Source: Bacteroidetes bacterium QH_10_64_37 (GTDB lineage Bacteria > Bacteroidota > Rhodothermia > Rhodothermales > Salinibacteraceae). Taken from it: a DNA stretch of 30,926 nucleotides. The stretch spans positions 1-30,926 of the forward strand of contig PXSZ01000035.1 in assembly GCA_003023105.1 (NCBI GenBank), given 5' to 3'. This document shows, piece after piece, positions 24,742 to 30,926 of the stretch. Each line of letters begins with the position of its first letter. Position 1 is the stretch's first letter. Position numbers and translations under genes: made by a program. The notes below the pieces were generated by a model. That model made no database searches and was not told where the DNA came from. It worked only from the letters and a program-made list of their open reading frames with translations.

Positions 24742-25212
24742 ATGAAGTGGAACAGCGCCAAGGATCTGATGACGACGGACGTGCGGACCGTCGGAGCCGA
24801 TTGGTCCATCGATCAGGTGTCCGAGTTTCTCATTGACCACGACATCTCCGGGGCCCCGGTCGTGCAGGACGAGCAGCTCGTCGGCGTCATTTCGGTGACC
24901 GACATTGCCCGGCACAGCAGCACCGCGGGAGAGCTTGCGACGGACCGGCCCGCCACCTTCTATCGCTCTGAATTGCGAGGCAATTACGCCGAGGAGGACC
25001 TCGACGACCTTCGAATTAGTCAGGGCGGCGAGACGACGGCCAAGCAGGTCATGACGCCGCAGATCTACGACGTGAACAAGCACACCTCCATCCAGCAGGT
25101 CGCCGAGGTGATGCACCGGGGCGACATTCACCGGGTGTTCGTGACCGAGGACGGGCAGATCGCCGGCATCATCACGGCCCTCGACATGCTGAAGGTAGTG
25201 GCGGCAATGTAA
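24742..25212 (+). CDS. Two-CBS-domain protein
   Basis: This 156-residue cytoplasmic protein is made of a tandem CBS pair. CBS1 covers residues about 6-60 (DLMTTDVRTVGADWSI and GAPVVQDEQLVGVISVTDIA). CBS2 covers about 100-155 (VMTPQIYDVNKHTSIQQVAEVM and HRVFVTEDGQIAGIITALDML). The typical Val-x-Asp-x-x-x-x-Gly and x-x-Asp ends are present in both. Such Bateman modules bind AMP, ATP, SAM or other adenosyl ligands and act as energy or ligand sensors. The insert between domains (about 60-98) is acidic and longer than usual. It is divergent from the tRNA gene, and its ATG at 24742 has no ribosome site. Confidence 0.92.
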   Translation: MKWNSAKDLMTTDVRTVGADWSIDQVSEFLIDHDISGAPVVQDEQLVGVISVTDIARHSSTAGELATDRPATFYRSELRGNYAEEDLDDLRISQGGETTAKQVMTPQIYDVNKHTSIQQVAEVMHRGDIHRVFVTEDGQIAGIITALDMLKVVAAM

Positions 25213-25718
25213 GGAGGGACGGGTGGACGTACGGACGGGTGGGTGTGTCGAGCGGACCGTACTGATCGCCTCCACGTCCACACCTCCTCGCCTCCATCCT
25301 TACTTGCACTGGTCGCTGACCACCTGTCCGTCGTTGAGGACGGTGCAGACGTGCGTGGTGTATCGAACCCGACTCCTGCGGCCGCAAAAGCCTTTGCAGA
25401 GAGGGACTGCTCTTGGCGCTGGGCTTTGTGCTTTCCTTGGTTCGGGACACGGTCGCCAATTGCCTGTAGCGATCCGGCGCGTGTCTGCTTCGGCGCTACG
25501 CGTTTAGCGTAGATGCGTTTGCACCCGAACGCTCCGCTCTGGGCGCATCCGGAGATTTATCGCGGGAGAGACGTTCCAGCGAAACGTCTCTACGGGCGTG
25601 TTTTGCGACTGCGCGAAACAGATACTCAACGCCACTTCTGGGGAGTTCGAACAAAGCCGGACCTTCGCTCGGCTACGTGCAGGCCGATTCGCTGAACAAA
25701 TGACTACAGAGAAGTGGA
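25213..25718. other. Non-coding interval with palindromic repeat element
   Basis: About 500 bp between the CBS gene and the converging response regulator hold no recognisable gene. The part from about 25496 to 25596 is rich in inverted repeats and is described separately. The remainder shows no clear structure. Confidence 0.6.
25496..25596. repeat. Palindrome-rich element, probably a dispersed intergenic repeat
   Basis: Three nested or adjacent hairpins are visible: CTACGC-gttta-GCGTAG (25496-25512), GATGCG paired with CGCATC (from 25512), and AGAGACGTT-n7-AACGTCTCT (25567-25591). The outer sequence GTAGAGACGTT and the internal GATAAATC-like stretch resemble REP- or MITE-type palindromic elements common between genes in cyanobacteria and Bacteroidota. 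Mobility is inferred; copy number cannot be judged from one window. Confidence 0.5.
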
Positions 25719-26408
25719 CTACTCCGCATCTACTTGATCGCGCGCGCCCTGCTCTACCCACTGCACGGCATGCCGCAACAGAGCCTCTACCGTTTCGTGC
25801 CCAAGTTTCTCTTTCGCCCGCCGCCGGTACGTCTCAATGGTCTTCCGATTTAAGTCGAGTTGGTCGGCAATCTGGCGGACGCTGTTCCCTTCCCCAATCT
25901 TCCGGAAGACTGTTAATTCTCGATCGGTGAGTTTCTCCAGAGGAGATGTCTCCGTGTCCCCTCCGCCTCGGACCAGTCTACTCAGGATTCGCGACGCAAC
26001 GTGTCGACTCAAGAAGACCTGGCCCTGGCTGACGAGTTCGATTGCTCGGATAACTTCGTCGGTGGATTCGGTCTTCATGATGTATCCGGAGGCACCGGCC
26101 TCGATGGCCCGCTCCGCGTAGAGGTCCTCATCGTACTTCGAGAAGACGAGGATTCGTACTTCTGGAACCTGAGAGCGAATTTCCTGGATAAGGGCGAGCC
26201 CATCTGCCTCTCCCAGCGAAATTTCAAGCACCACCACGTCGGGGGTGTACTGCTCGATGAGAGACAATGCATCACTTGAATTTGCGGAATCTCCCCGCAT
26301 CTGCATCTCAGGATGGGCCTCGATCTTCGACCTCAATACCTCCCGGATGGCAGGATGCTTGTCAACGACGAAGACTTGCGTCTTCTCGTGGATTGCTTCG
26401 GAGCTCAT
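25719..26408 (-). CDS. NarL/FixJ-type response regulator with Glu in place of the phospho-acceptor Asp
   Basis: This 229-residue protein has an N-terminal receiver (about 10-125) and a C-terminal LuxR-type HTH (about 155-212, LTDRELTVFRKIGEGNSVRQIA and NRKTIETYRRRAKEKLG). The receiver's usual acceptor Asp is E62 (VVLEISL), encoded by GAA. The acidic pair VDDH is VD16-K17-H. The conserved Ser (VFSKYDE) and Lys (YIMKTES) remain. It is therefore likely not phosphorylated in the normal way; Glu can mimic phospho-Asp, so it may be constitutively active or controlled by dimerisation. A paralogue with a canonical receiver lies 290 bp upstream on the same strand, and a histidine kinase beyond. DNA target unknown. 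Confidence 0.93.
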   Translation of the reverse strand: MSSEAIHEKTQVFVVDKHPAIREVLRSKIEAHPEMQMRGDSANSSDALSLIEQYTPDVVVLEISLGEADGLALIQEIRSQVPEVRILVFSKYDEDLYAERAIEAGASGYIMKTESTDEVIRAIELVSQGQVFLSRHVASRILSRLVRGGGDTETSPLEKLTDRELTVFRKIGEGNSVRQIADQLDLNRKTIETYRRRAKEKLGHETVEALLRHAVQWVEQGARDQVDAE

Positions 26409-26698
26409 TCGCCTGGAGTTGGAATAATTGGCGATATCGAGATCTCATGGGGAATACGAATATACCCCCTCCTCAGGGGAGGTGCCCCCAATACGCCTCG
26501 TAATTACGGTGATGGGATGGGAGATATTCTAGCACATCGGCGCAGGTACACGGTAGAGAAACGGCGCAGCCTTCTGTGGGCTGCCGGAGCATAGGGGCGT
26601 GCTGGAGTGCCAGGGTCCTCATCCAAAATCTTCTCTCGGGACTGCACGAGAGGCGGTGCAGCGTGAGCGTGCACTCGAGCGATGGTTTCGTACAGTCG

Positions 26699-27475
26699 CT
26701 ACTCGGTATTTCCCTCTTCATTTTCCGTCTCTCCGGAATCCTCCTCGGAGCCCTCCTCTTCAGCGACCGATTCGGGATCCCCTTCGGGAGACCCTGACAC
26801 TCTCTTTCCCGCCCCCGGCGCAGAGGCCCACTGCACGGCAAACTGCAGGAGCTTCGATACCGACTCGAACCCCAGTTTTTCCTTGGCGCGGCGACGGTAC
26901 GTTTCCACCGTCTTTCGAGCCAGGTTGAGCCGGTTCTGAATCTCTTCGATGCTGCAGCCTTCTCCCAGCATCTGAAAAACGGCCAGCTCTCGGTCGGTAA
27001 ATTCCTCGATCGGGAAGCTCGGCTCGGAGGATTCGCCCCGGGCGACCTTGTTCAAGATCTGCGAAGCCATGTCCCGACTCAAAAACACCTCTCCCTGATC
27101 TACCACCCGGATCGCCTCGATGAGCTCTTCGGTGGGCTGGTCCTTCATTAAGTAGCCGGAGGCCCCGGCCTGAATGGCCCGCTCAGCGTAGACCATCTCG
27201 TCGTACATCGAGTAGACCACAACCTGCACTTCCGGACACTGCGACTGGAGGTTCTGAACGAGATCCAGGCCATGGGCATCTTCCAAAGAAATGTCGATGA
27301 CGGCCGTATCCGGCTCGAGCTCCTCGATCTGGCGGAAGGCCTTCTCCGAGACGGTGGCCGTCCCGCAAATCTCGATGTCAAGAGTTTCATCGATACGGTT
27401 GCGGACGGCCTCTAGGATCGCTGGATGATCGTCGACGAGAAACGTCCGGATGTGATCGGTAGACTGGGGCGACAT
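26699..27475 (-). CDS. NarL/FixJ-type response regulator, canonical receiver, acidic C-terminal tail
   Basis: This 258-residue protein has a receiver with D15-D16-H-P, acceptor D61 (AVIDISL), Ser (VYSMYDE) and Lys (YLMKDQP), all as expected. A LuxR-type HTH follows at about 155-210 (FTDRELAVFQMLGEGCS and ARKTVETYRRRAKEKLG). The last about 35 residues are Glu/Asp-rich, a common halophile trait, and are absent from the paralogue. Its likely kinase is encoded by the soluble histidine kinase 229 bp upstream on the same strand. The ATG ending at 27475 is preferred over an upstream frame start at 27553, because the receiver begins seven residues later. It is probably a duplicate of the 25719 gene, whose receiver has since lost its acceptor. 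Confidence 0.94.
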   Translation of the reverse strand: MSPQSTDHIRTFLVDDHPAILEAVRNRIDETLDIEICGTATVSEKAFRQIEELEPDTAVIDISLEDAHGLDLVQNLQSQCPEVQVVVYSMYDEMVYAERAIQAGASGYLMKDQPTEELIEAIRVVDQGEVFLSRDMASQILNKVARGESSEPSFPIEEFTDRELAVFQMLGEGCSIEEIQNRLNLARKTVETYRRRAKEKLGFESVSKLLQFAVQWASAPGAGKRVSGSPEGDPESVAEEEGSEEDSGETENEEGNTE

Positions 27476-27703
27476 GCGGGAGAACGGTTGCAATGAGATG
27501 GACGAGGCAGAGGCAGCCCCTGGATCGTGATCACACCCAAAAGTTACGGCCAAGAACCATAGAGTTCCAAGAACAGCGCTACCTTTTGACTTACGGAACG
27601 AAACGACCTGCCCCGAAGAATCTTGACCACTCTCTCACGCCAAGAATCACGATTGACAGGGCACTACGTGCAATCAGCAAAACGGGGGTACTGCGACGGA
27701 CCT

Positions 27704-28474
27704 TTAGTCACCGCCCAACGATGCTCGGGCCGCCGGGAGAACGAGCGTGAAGGTGCTCCCTTTGCCTTTTGTCGTTTCGACATCAACGTCTCCATCGTGT
27801 CGACTGGTGATCTGCTTCACGAGGTAGAGCCCCAGTCCCAGGGAGACCTCCCCGTCCGTTGGCTGGTGAGTGAGACGCTGGAACGGTTTGAACAAGTGAT
27901 CTAAATCCTCCTCGCCCAACCCGGGTCCGTTGTCGGAAACCGAAAAGCGGACTTCCTCTTCGGAGCGGGTCACCCGGACCTCAACTGTCTCTCCGTGAGG
28001 AGAGTACTTGAGAGCATTGTTGACAAGATTCTTCATGGCCTCCAGAAGCCGAACCTCGTCTCCAATCACCATGGCTTCCTCAGCAACGTCTGCGCTGCGC
28101 AGGTGTTGGCCTTTATACTCAGCGTGCGGCTGAAAGCTTTCAACCACTTGATCGGCCAGCGCCGTGATGTCCACTGGTTCAAATGTGAAATTATCAGAAA
28201 GGACCGGCGGAGAGGAAAACTCAAACTCCTCGAGGTAGCCGGACGCCTCCTCCGCCGACATACGGATTAGTTCAACCTTACGCCTGGCGTCGCTGGAGAG
28301 CTTTTCCTTCTCGAGCAAAATGTCGGATAGACGCTCAATTGCTAAAATGGGGTTCTTCAGATCGTGTAACACGGCAGAGAGCTGTCTCGCATCCTTGCTC
28401 ATCACACTCCGTCGGCTTCGAAAATCCAGTGCCAGGAATCTCCTTGCAAGATCGGGACCAACCTGCTTCTGCAA
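27704..28474 (-). CDS. Soluble histidine kinase (HATPase), no sensor domain
   Basis: This 256-residue protein has H37 in SAVLHDLKNPIL as the phosphorylated His, a dimerisation helix, then a HATPase domain with the N-box NLVNNALKYSP, G1 box DNGPGLG, F-box LFKPFQRL and G2 box GLGLGLYLVK. No transmembrane segment or PAS/HAMP domain is seen, so input must come through a partner protein or the short N-terminus. It lies upstream of two response regulators on the same strand and is the natural kinase for the canonical one. The start at 28474 is uncertain; an internal ATG ending at 28402 would still include the His. Confidence 0.9.
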   Translation of the reverse strand: MQKQVGPDLARRFLALDFRSRRSVMSKDARQLSAVLHDLKNPILAIERLSDILLEKEKLSSDARRKVELIRMSAEEASGYLEEFEFSSPPVLSDNFTFEPVDITALADQVVESFQPHAEYKGQHLRSADVAEEAMVIGDEVRLLEAMKNLVNNALKYSPHGETVEVRVTRSEEEVRFSVSDNGPGLGEEDLDHLFKPFQRLTHQPTDGEVSLGLGLYLVKQITSRHDGDVDVETTKGKGSTFTLVLPAARASLGGD

Positions 28475-29013
28475 TCTCAGGACCGCTTTCTTGCAACGGC
28501 TTCCTCAGTCAAAGGGGGAAGGACCCGTGGAAAAGAGCACCCATAGGGCTGGTACGCTTGCCGGGGCCTGTTGCCCCTGTGGACTGCTATCCGAGAACTC
28601 TCCCTGACTAGCCTGTCCCCATGAAGCCGCCAAGGGCAGAGACATCGTTGCCCTTCCACCTAAGTGCCCCAATTCTGAGTTGATGCACCTCAATTCCTTC
28701 GATCACACGAACTGTCGGGTCGGATAATAGCTTTGCATAAGGTATTGTATTAGCTTTTCGATTTCAAGGCAGAAGTTTTTGGATGATGAGTTGCTCCAGA
28801 ATAACCTGGAGTACTCGTCCGCGCCCGTGCTGGTGATCCTGTCGCGGCCTGGAGTTCATCGCTACGGACCTGGAACCGAACGACCCCGACTCTCCCCGAC
28901 GCCGTCACGGTCCGCCACGGCAACCGAAACGATCCCGAGGCTCTCCGCGACGCTCTCGATGCTGCGGCCCCCGACCTCGTCCGCACGACGCAGTACGAAA
29001 TACGCAATACTCT
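28475..29013. other. Non-coding interval with a possible gene remnant
   Basis: About 540 bp without an intact gene. Near 28900-29026 on the plus strand a short frame reads LPDAVTVRHGNRNDPEALRD and then ALDAAAPDLV, which resembles the second strand of NAD-binding epimerase/NmrA-like proteins, but its start and core motifs are missing. The half near the kinase is AT-richer and probably holds its promoter; no consensus box was found. Confidence 0.35.
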
Positions 29014-29502
29014 CTACTCCTCCTGAACGACGGCCCAGTAGAGGTCTACGCTCTTCTGCCGCAGGTGCTCGGTGACCCACTCGATGCGATCCACATCCGG
29101 GGCCACCACGGCGGCCGTTGCGTCGACGTGCTCGTCCCCCCCCGCCTCGAAGAGAAGCGCCGCCTCGTGGGCGAGCAGTGAGACCTCTTCTTCTGCCGCT
29201 CGCTCTTTTGCCGTCTCGAACGCCTCGAAGACGCGCGGGTGCACGACGGCGTTCAGGCGCTCAAGCTGCTCCGCGTCGCCGAACACCCGGTCGGCCAGGT
29301 GGGTCGGGTTGAGCGTGCCGTCCTCCCGGTAGGCCGCCTCGCCGAACGCCTCTACAATCGCGGCCCGCACGTCGGGATCTTCCTGCATGAGCCGCTTTGC
29401 CTCGATGTCGGCGTAGAAAACTCGGGCTCCCTGCTCCTCCAGAAAGCCGCAGACGGTCGTCTTGCCGCTCCCGATGCTCCCGGTGACGCCCAAGGTGGTC
29501 AC
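29014..29502 (-). CDS. coaE: Dephospho-CoA kinase, apparently with an internal deletion near the C-terminus
   Basis: This 162-residue protein carries CoaE landmarks: the P-loop GSIGSGKTT (residues 8-16), YADIEAKRL, the NAVVHPRV motif and the E-A-A-L-L-F-E strand. Dephospho-CoA kinase adds the 3' phosphate to dephospho-CoA, the last step of CoA synthesis. Normal family members are about 195-210 residues. After RIEWVTE the usual segment with the Arg-x3-Gln and Lys-x3-Ala-Asp-x-Val-Ile-x-Asn features is missing, and the frame goes directly to a typical ending LYWAVVQEE. So about 40-45 residues seem to have been lost in frame. As CoaE is normally essential, another copy or a sequence artefact is possible. 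It is downstream of the HIT gene on the same strand. Confidence 0.85.
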   Translation of the reverse strand: MTTLGVTGSIGSGKTTVCGFLEEQGARVFYADIEAKRLMQEDPDVRAAIVEAFGEAAYREDGTLNPTHLADRVFGDAEQLERLNAVVHPRVFEAFETAKERAAEEEVSLLAHEAALLFEAGGDEHVDATAAVVAPDVDRIEWVTEHLRQKSVDLYWAVVQEE

Positions 29503-29542
29503 AGTGGCGAATTTCGAATGGCGAGTTTCGAATGAGAAATGA

Positions 29543-29579
29543 CGAGTGTCGACGTTTCCAATTCGTCATTCGACACTCG
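29543..29579. repeat. Inverted repeat between the HIT and coaE genes
   Basis: CGAGTGTCGA (29543-29552) and TCGACACTCG (29570-29579) form a perfect 10-bp stem with a 17-base loop. It lies in a run of short AATTCG- and CGAATTTCG-like units (about 29505-29590). No T-run follows, so a repeat element or transcript-stabilising hairpin is as likely as a terminator. Confidence 0.5.
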
Positions 29580-29597
29580 CAATTCGACACTGGCCAA

Positions 29598-29942
29598 TCA
29601 TCCTGGCGGCCAGTCCATGCGGCGCCCGCCGAGGAGGTGGAGGTGGAGGTGCCACACCGACTGTCCCCCGTCGTCGCCGCAGTTGATGACCGTGCGGTAG
29701 CCGTCGCGCAGGCCCTCCTCCTGCGCCAGATCCTGCGCCACGATGAACAAGTGCCCGACGAGGTCCTCGTCCTCCGGGTCCAGGTCGTCGAGCGACGGGA
29801 TGGGCTTGCGCGGGACGACGAGAATGTGCGTCGGCGCCTGCGGATTGATGTCCCGGAAGGCCACGCACCGGTCGTCCTCGTGCAGAATGTCGGCGTCGAC
29901 CTCCCGGTCGATGATTTTCTGGAAAATGGTTTTTTCGGACAT
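29598..29942 (-). CDS. HIT (histidine triad) family hydrolase, HINT-like
   Basis: This 114-residue cytoplasmic protein matches HINT/PKCI-type HIT enzymes: an N-terminal [27 protein letters not shown] in the middle and the C-terminal triad H98-L-H100-L-H102, where the central His is the nucleophile. Such enzymes hydrolyse nucleoside phosphoramidates and adenylated amines, often as housekeeping clean-up of adenylylated by-products. Length is normal for the family. It is the upstream gene of a short minus-strand pair with coaE, with about 95 bp between them containing an inverted repeat. The start is the ATG ending at 29942. Confidence 0.95.
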   Translation of the reverse strand: MSEKTIFQKIIDREVDADILHEDDRCVAFRDINPQAPTHILVVPRKPIPSLDDLDPEDEDLVGHLFIVAQDLAQEEGLRDGYRTVINCGDDGGQSVWHLHLHLLGGRRMDWPPG

Positions 29943-30222
29943 GAGGCGAGTCGGCAGTCCGTGAACAGAACCGAAGGGGCGTCCGCCTTCAAAAGCGGTC
30001 CAATTCCCGTATTTTCAATATACCGGACGCGCCGGACGAATCACAAGGGGGTGGGCGAACGGGGGCGCGGGAGAGTGGAAACGCCCGAACAGACCTCCTT
30101 CGGGGGGAGAACTGTGAAGGAAAGGAAGAGTCGTCGACCCCTGAACAACACGCCCCCGGGGGACCTGTACAACGAACAGAGACGAGCGGGAACATCGCCA
30201 CCTTGACGCACCCACTCGCTTT

Positions 30223-30636
30223 ATGTCTACGGTCTACGTTACCCGCAAGGTCCACTTCAACGCCGCCCACCGGCTCCACAATCCAGACAAGTCGGACGCG
30301 TGGAATCGAGAAACCTTTGGCAAGTGCAACAATCCGAACTGGCACGGACACAACTACGAGCTGGAGGTGACGGTGGCCGGCGAGCCGGACCCGGAGACCG
30401 GATACGTGGTCGACCTCGGCGACCTGAAAGAGGTGCTCCACGACCGCATCCTCGACGAGGTGGACCACAAGAACCTGAACGAGGAGGTGGGGTTCATGGA
30501 CGGCATCATCCCGTCGGCCGAAAATTTTGCCGTAGCCATCTGGAACGAATTGCAGAACGCTCTGCCGGCCGGCGAGCTCCACTGCGTGCGACTCTACGAA
30601 ACCCCCCGTAACGTTGTAGAATACCGGGGCGAGTAG
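30223..30636 (+). CDS. 6-pyruvoyltetrahydropterin synthase / 6-carboxytetrahydropterin synthase homologue
   Basis: This 137-residue protein has zinc ligands H16 (FNAAHRLH) and H41-G-H43, catalytic C35 in the C-x5-HGH spacing, D81-H82 in DHKNLN, PSAENFA near 97-103 and E126 in VRLYETPRN. C-x5-HGH is described for the PTPS branch that makes the tetrahydrobiopterin precursor, while the queuosine enzyme QueD usually has C-x3-HGH. So a role in biopterin-like cofactor synthesis is favoured, though sequence alone is not decisive. The product of FolE, encoded just downstream, is the precursor of the substrate. The start is the ATG at 30223; no ribosome site is evident. Confidence 0.92.
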   Translation: MSTVYVTRKVHFNAAHRLHNPDKSDAWNRETFGKCNNPNWHGHNYELEVTVAGEPDPETGYVVDLGDLKEVLHDRILDEVDHKNLNEEVGFMDGIIPSAENFAVAIWNELQNALPAGELHCVRLYETPRNVVEYRGE

Positions 30637-30687
30637 CAATCGGCGATGCCTTTTGCTCCAAGCATCTTTCATCGTCCCCCAATTTCA

Positions 30688-30926
30688 ATGGCCGAGAAAA
30701 AGATTCATTCGAGCGGGCTGCGCACCAACGGCGCGCCCGACGGCGTATCGCCAAAGCTCTACGAACGGCGTGACATCTACGACGAGGACACCTCCGAGGC
30801 CCTCAGCGAGCACATTGAGTCTCTCCTCGACATCCTGGGTGAGGATCCCGACCGGGAAGGGCTGGCCGACACGCCGGAGCGCGTGGCCCGCGCCTATCAG
30901 TTTTTGATGCACGGGTACGCGCTCGA
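30688..30926 (+). CDS. folE: GTP cyclohydrolase I (partial, runs off the window)
   Basis: Only the first about 80 residues are in the window. After an acidic extension ([10 protein letters not shown] and [10 protein letters not shown]), the family core begins: [29 protein letters not shown], with the conserved helix and the D-R-x-G-L-x-D-T-P-x-R-V signature of FolE. The enzyme converts GTP to dihydroneopterin triphosphate, the first step to folate, biopterin or queuosine. The catalytic zinc-binding residues lie beyond the edge and cannot be checked. It is 51 bp downstream of the pterin synthase gene, likely one operon. Confidence 0.93.
   Translation, partial: MAEKKIHSSGLRTNGAPDGVSPKLYERRDIYDEDTSEALSEHIESLLDILGEDPDREGLADTPERVARAYQFLMHGYAL

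Noticed and set aside
1..30926. CRISPR array, rRNA genes, integrases or transposases
   Set aside because: No regularly spaced repeats of CRISPR type, no rRNA-like sequence and no transposase or integrase motifs were seen.

Overview
The window looks like a chromosome segment from a high-GC, probably halophilic member of the Rhodothermota/Bacteroidota, in the style of Salinibacter and its relatives. The evidence is SusC/SusD outer-membrane nutrient uptake genes, FG-GAP/VCBS lipoproteins next to them, many acidic proteins (for example the Glu/Asp-rich tail of one response regulator), and starts that mostly lack a Shine-Dalgarno sequence. The genus is an inference from general gene style; no rRNA is present.

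Layout. 1-800: a small overlapping gene pair that looks like a MNT/HEPN toxin-antitoxin module. 859-1965 (minus): a graveyard holding a deleted, frameshifted short-chain dehydrogenase and a chimeric remnant of a carboxymuconolactone-decarboxylase-like gene joined to the tail of a SigJ-type sigma factor. 2129-8390 (plus): a sodium/solute symporter, a secreted GH3 (NagZ-like) / serine-hydrolase fusion and a BadF-type sugar kinase, which together suggest salvage of peptidoglycan amino sugars. A near-identical 17-bp LacI-type operator candidate lies in front of both the symporter and the kinase. 8428-10630 (plus): a Tat-exported Gfo/Idh/MocA oxidoreductase and a DUF1080 (3-keto-disaccharide hydrolase) protein. 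10826-19673 (minus): a SusC receptor, a frameshifted SusD lipoprotein and a large FG-GAP/ASPIC-UnbV lipoprotein, with candidate operators in front of susC. 20078-23380 (plus): a second sodium/solute symporter and a second Tat-exported Gfo/Idh/MocA oxidoreductase. The two oxidoreductases, DUF1080, SusCD and symporters together fit an extracytoplasmic 3-keto-glycoside utilisation locus.

23644-30926: two tiny overlapping membrane proteins, a zinc-ribbon protein, a CAU-anticodon tRNA, a two-CBS-domain protein, a palindromic repeat element, two paralogous NarL-type response regulators (one with Glu in place of the phospho-acceptor Asp), a soluble histidine kinase, a dephospho-CoA kinase that seems to have lost an internal segment, a HIT protein, a 6-pyruvoyltetrahydropterin synthase homologue and the start of folE (GTP cyclohydrolase I), cut by the window edge.

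Several genes carry lesions (SDR, CMD/SigJ, SusD, CoaE). This is either real local decay or sequence error, and can be tested by comparison with relatives. No CRISPR array, rRNA, integrase or transposase was seen.
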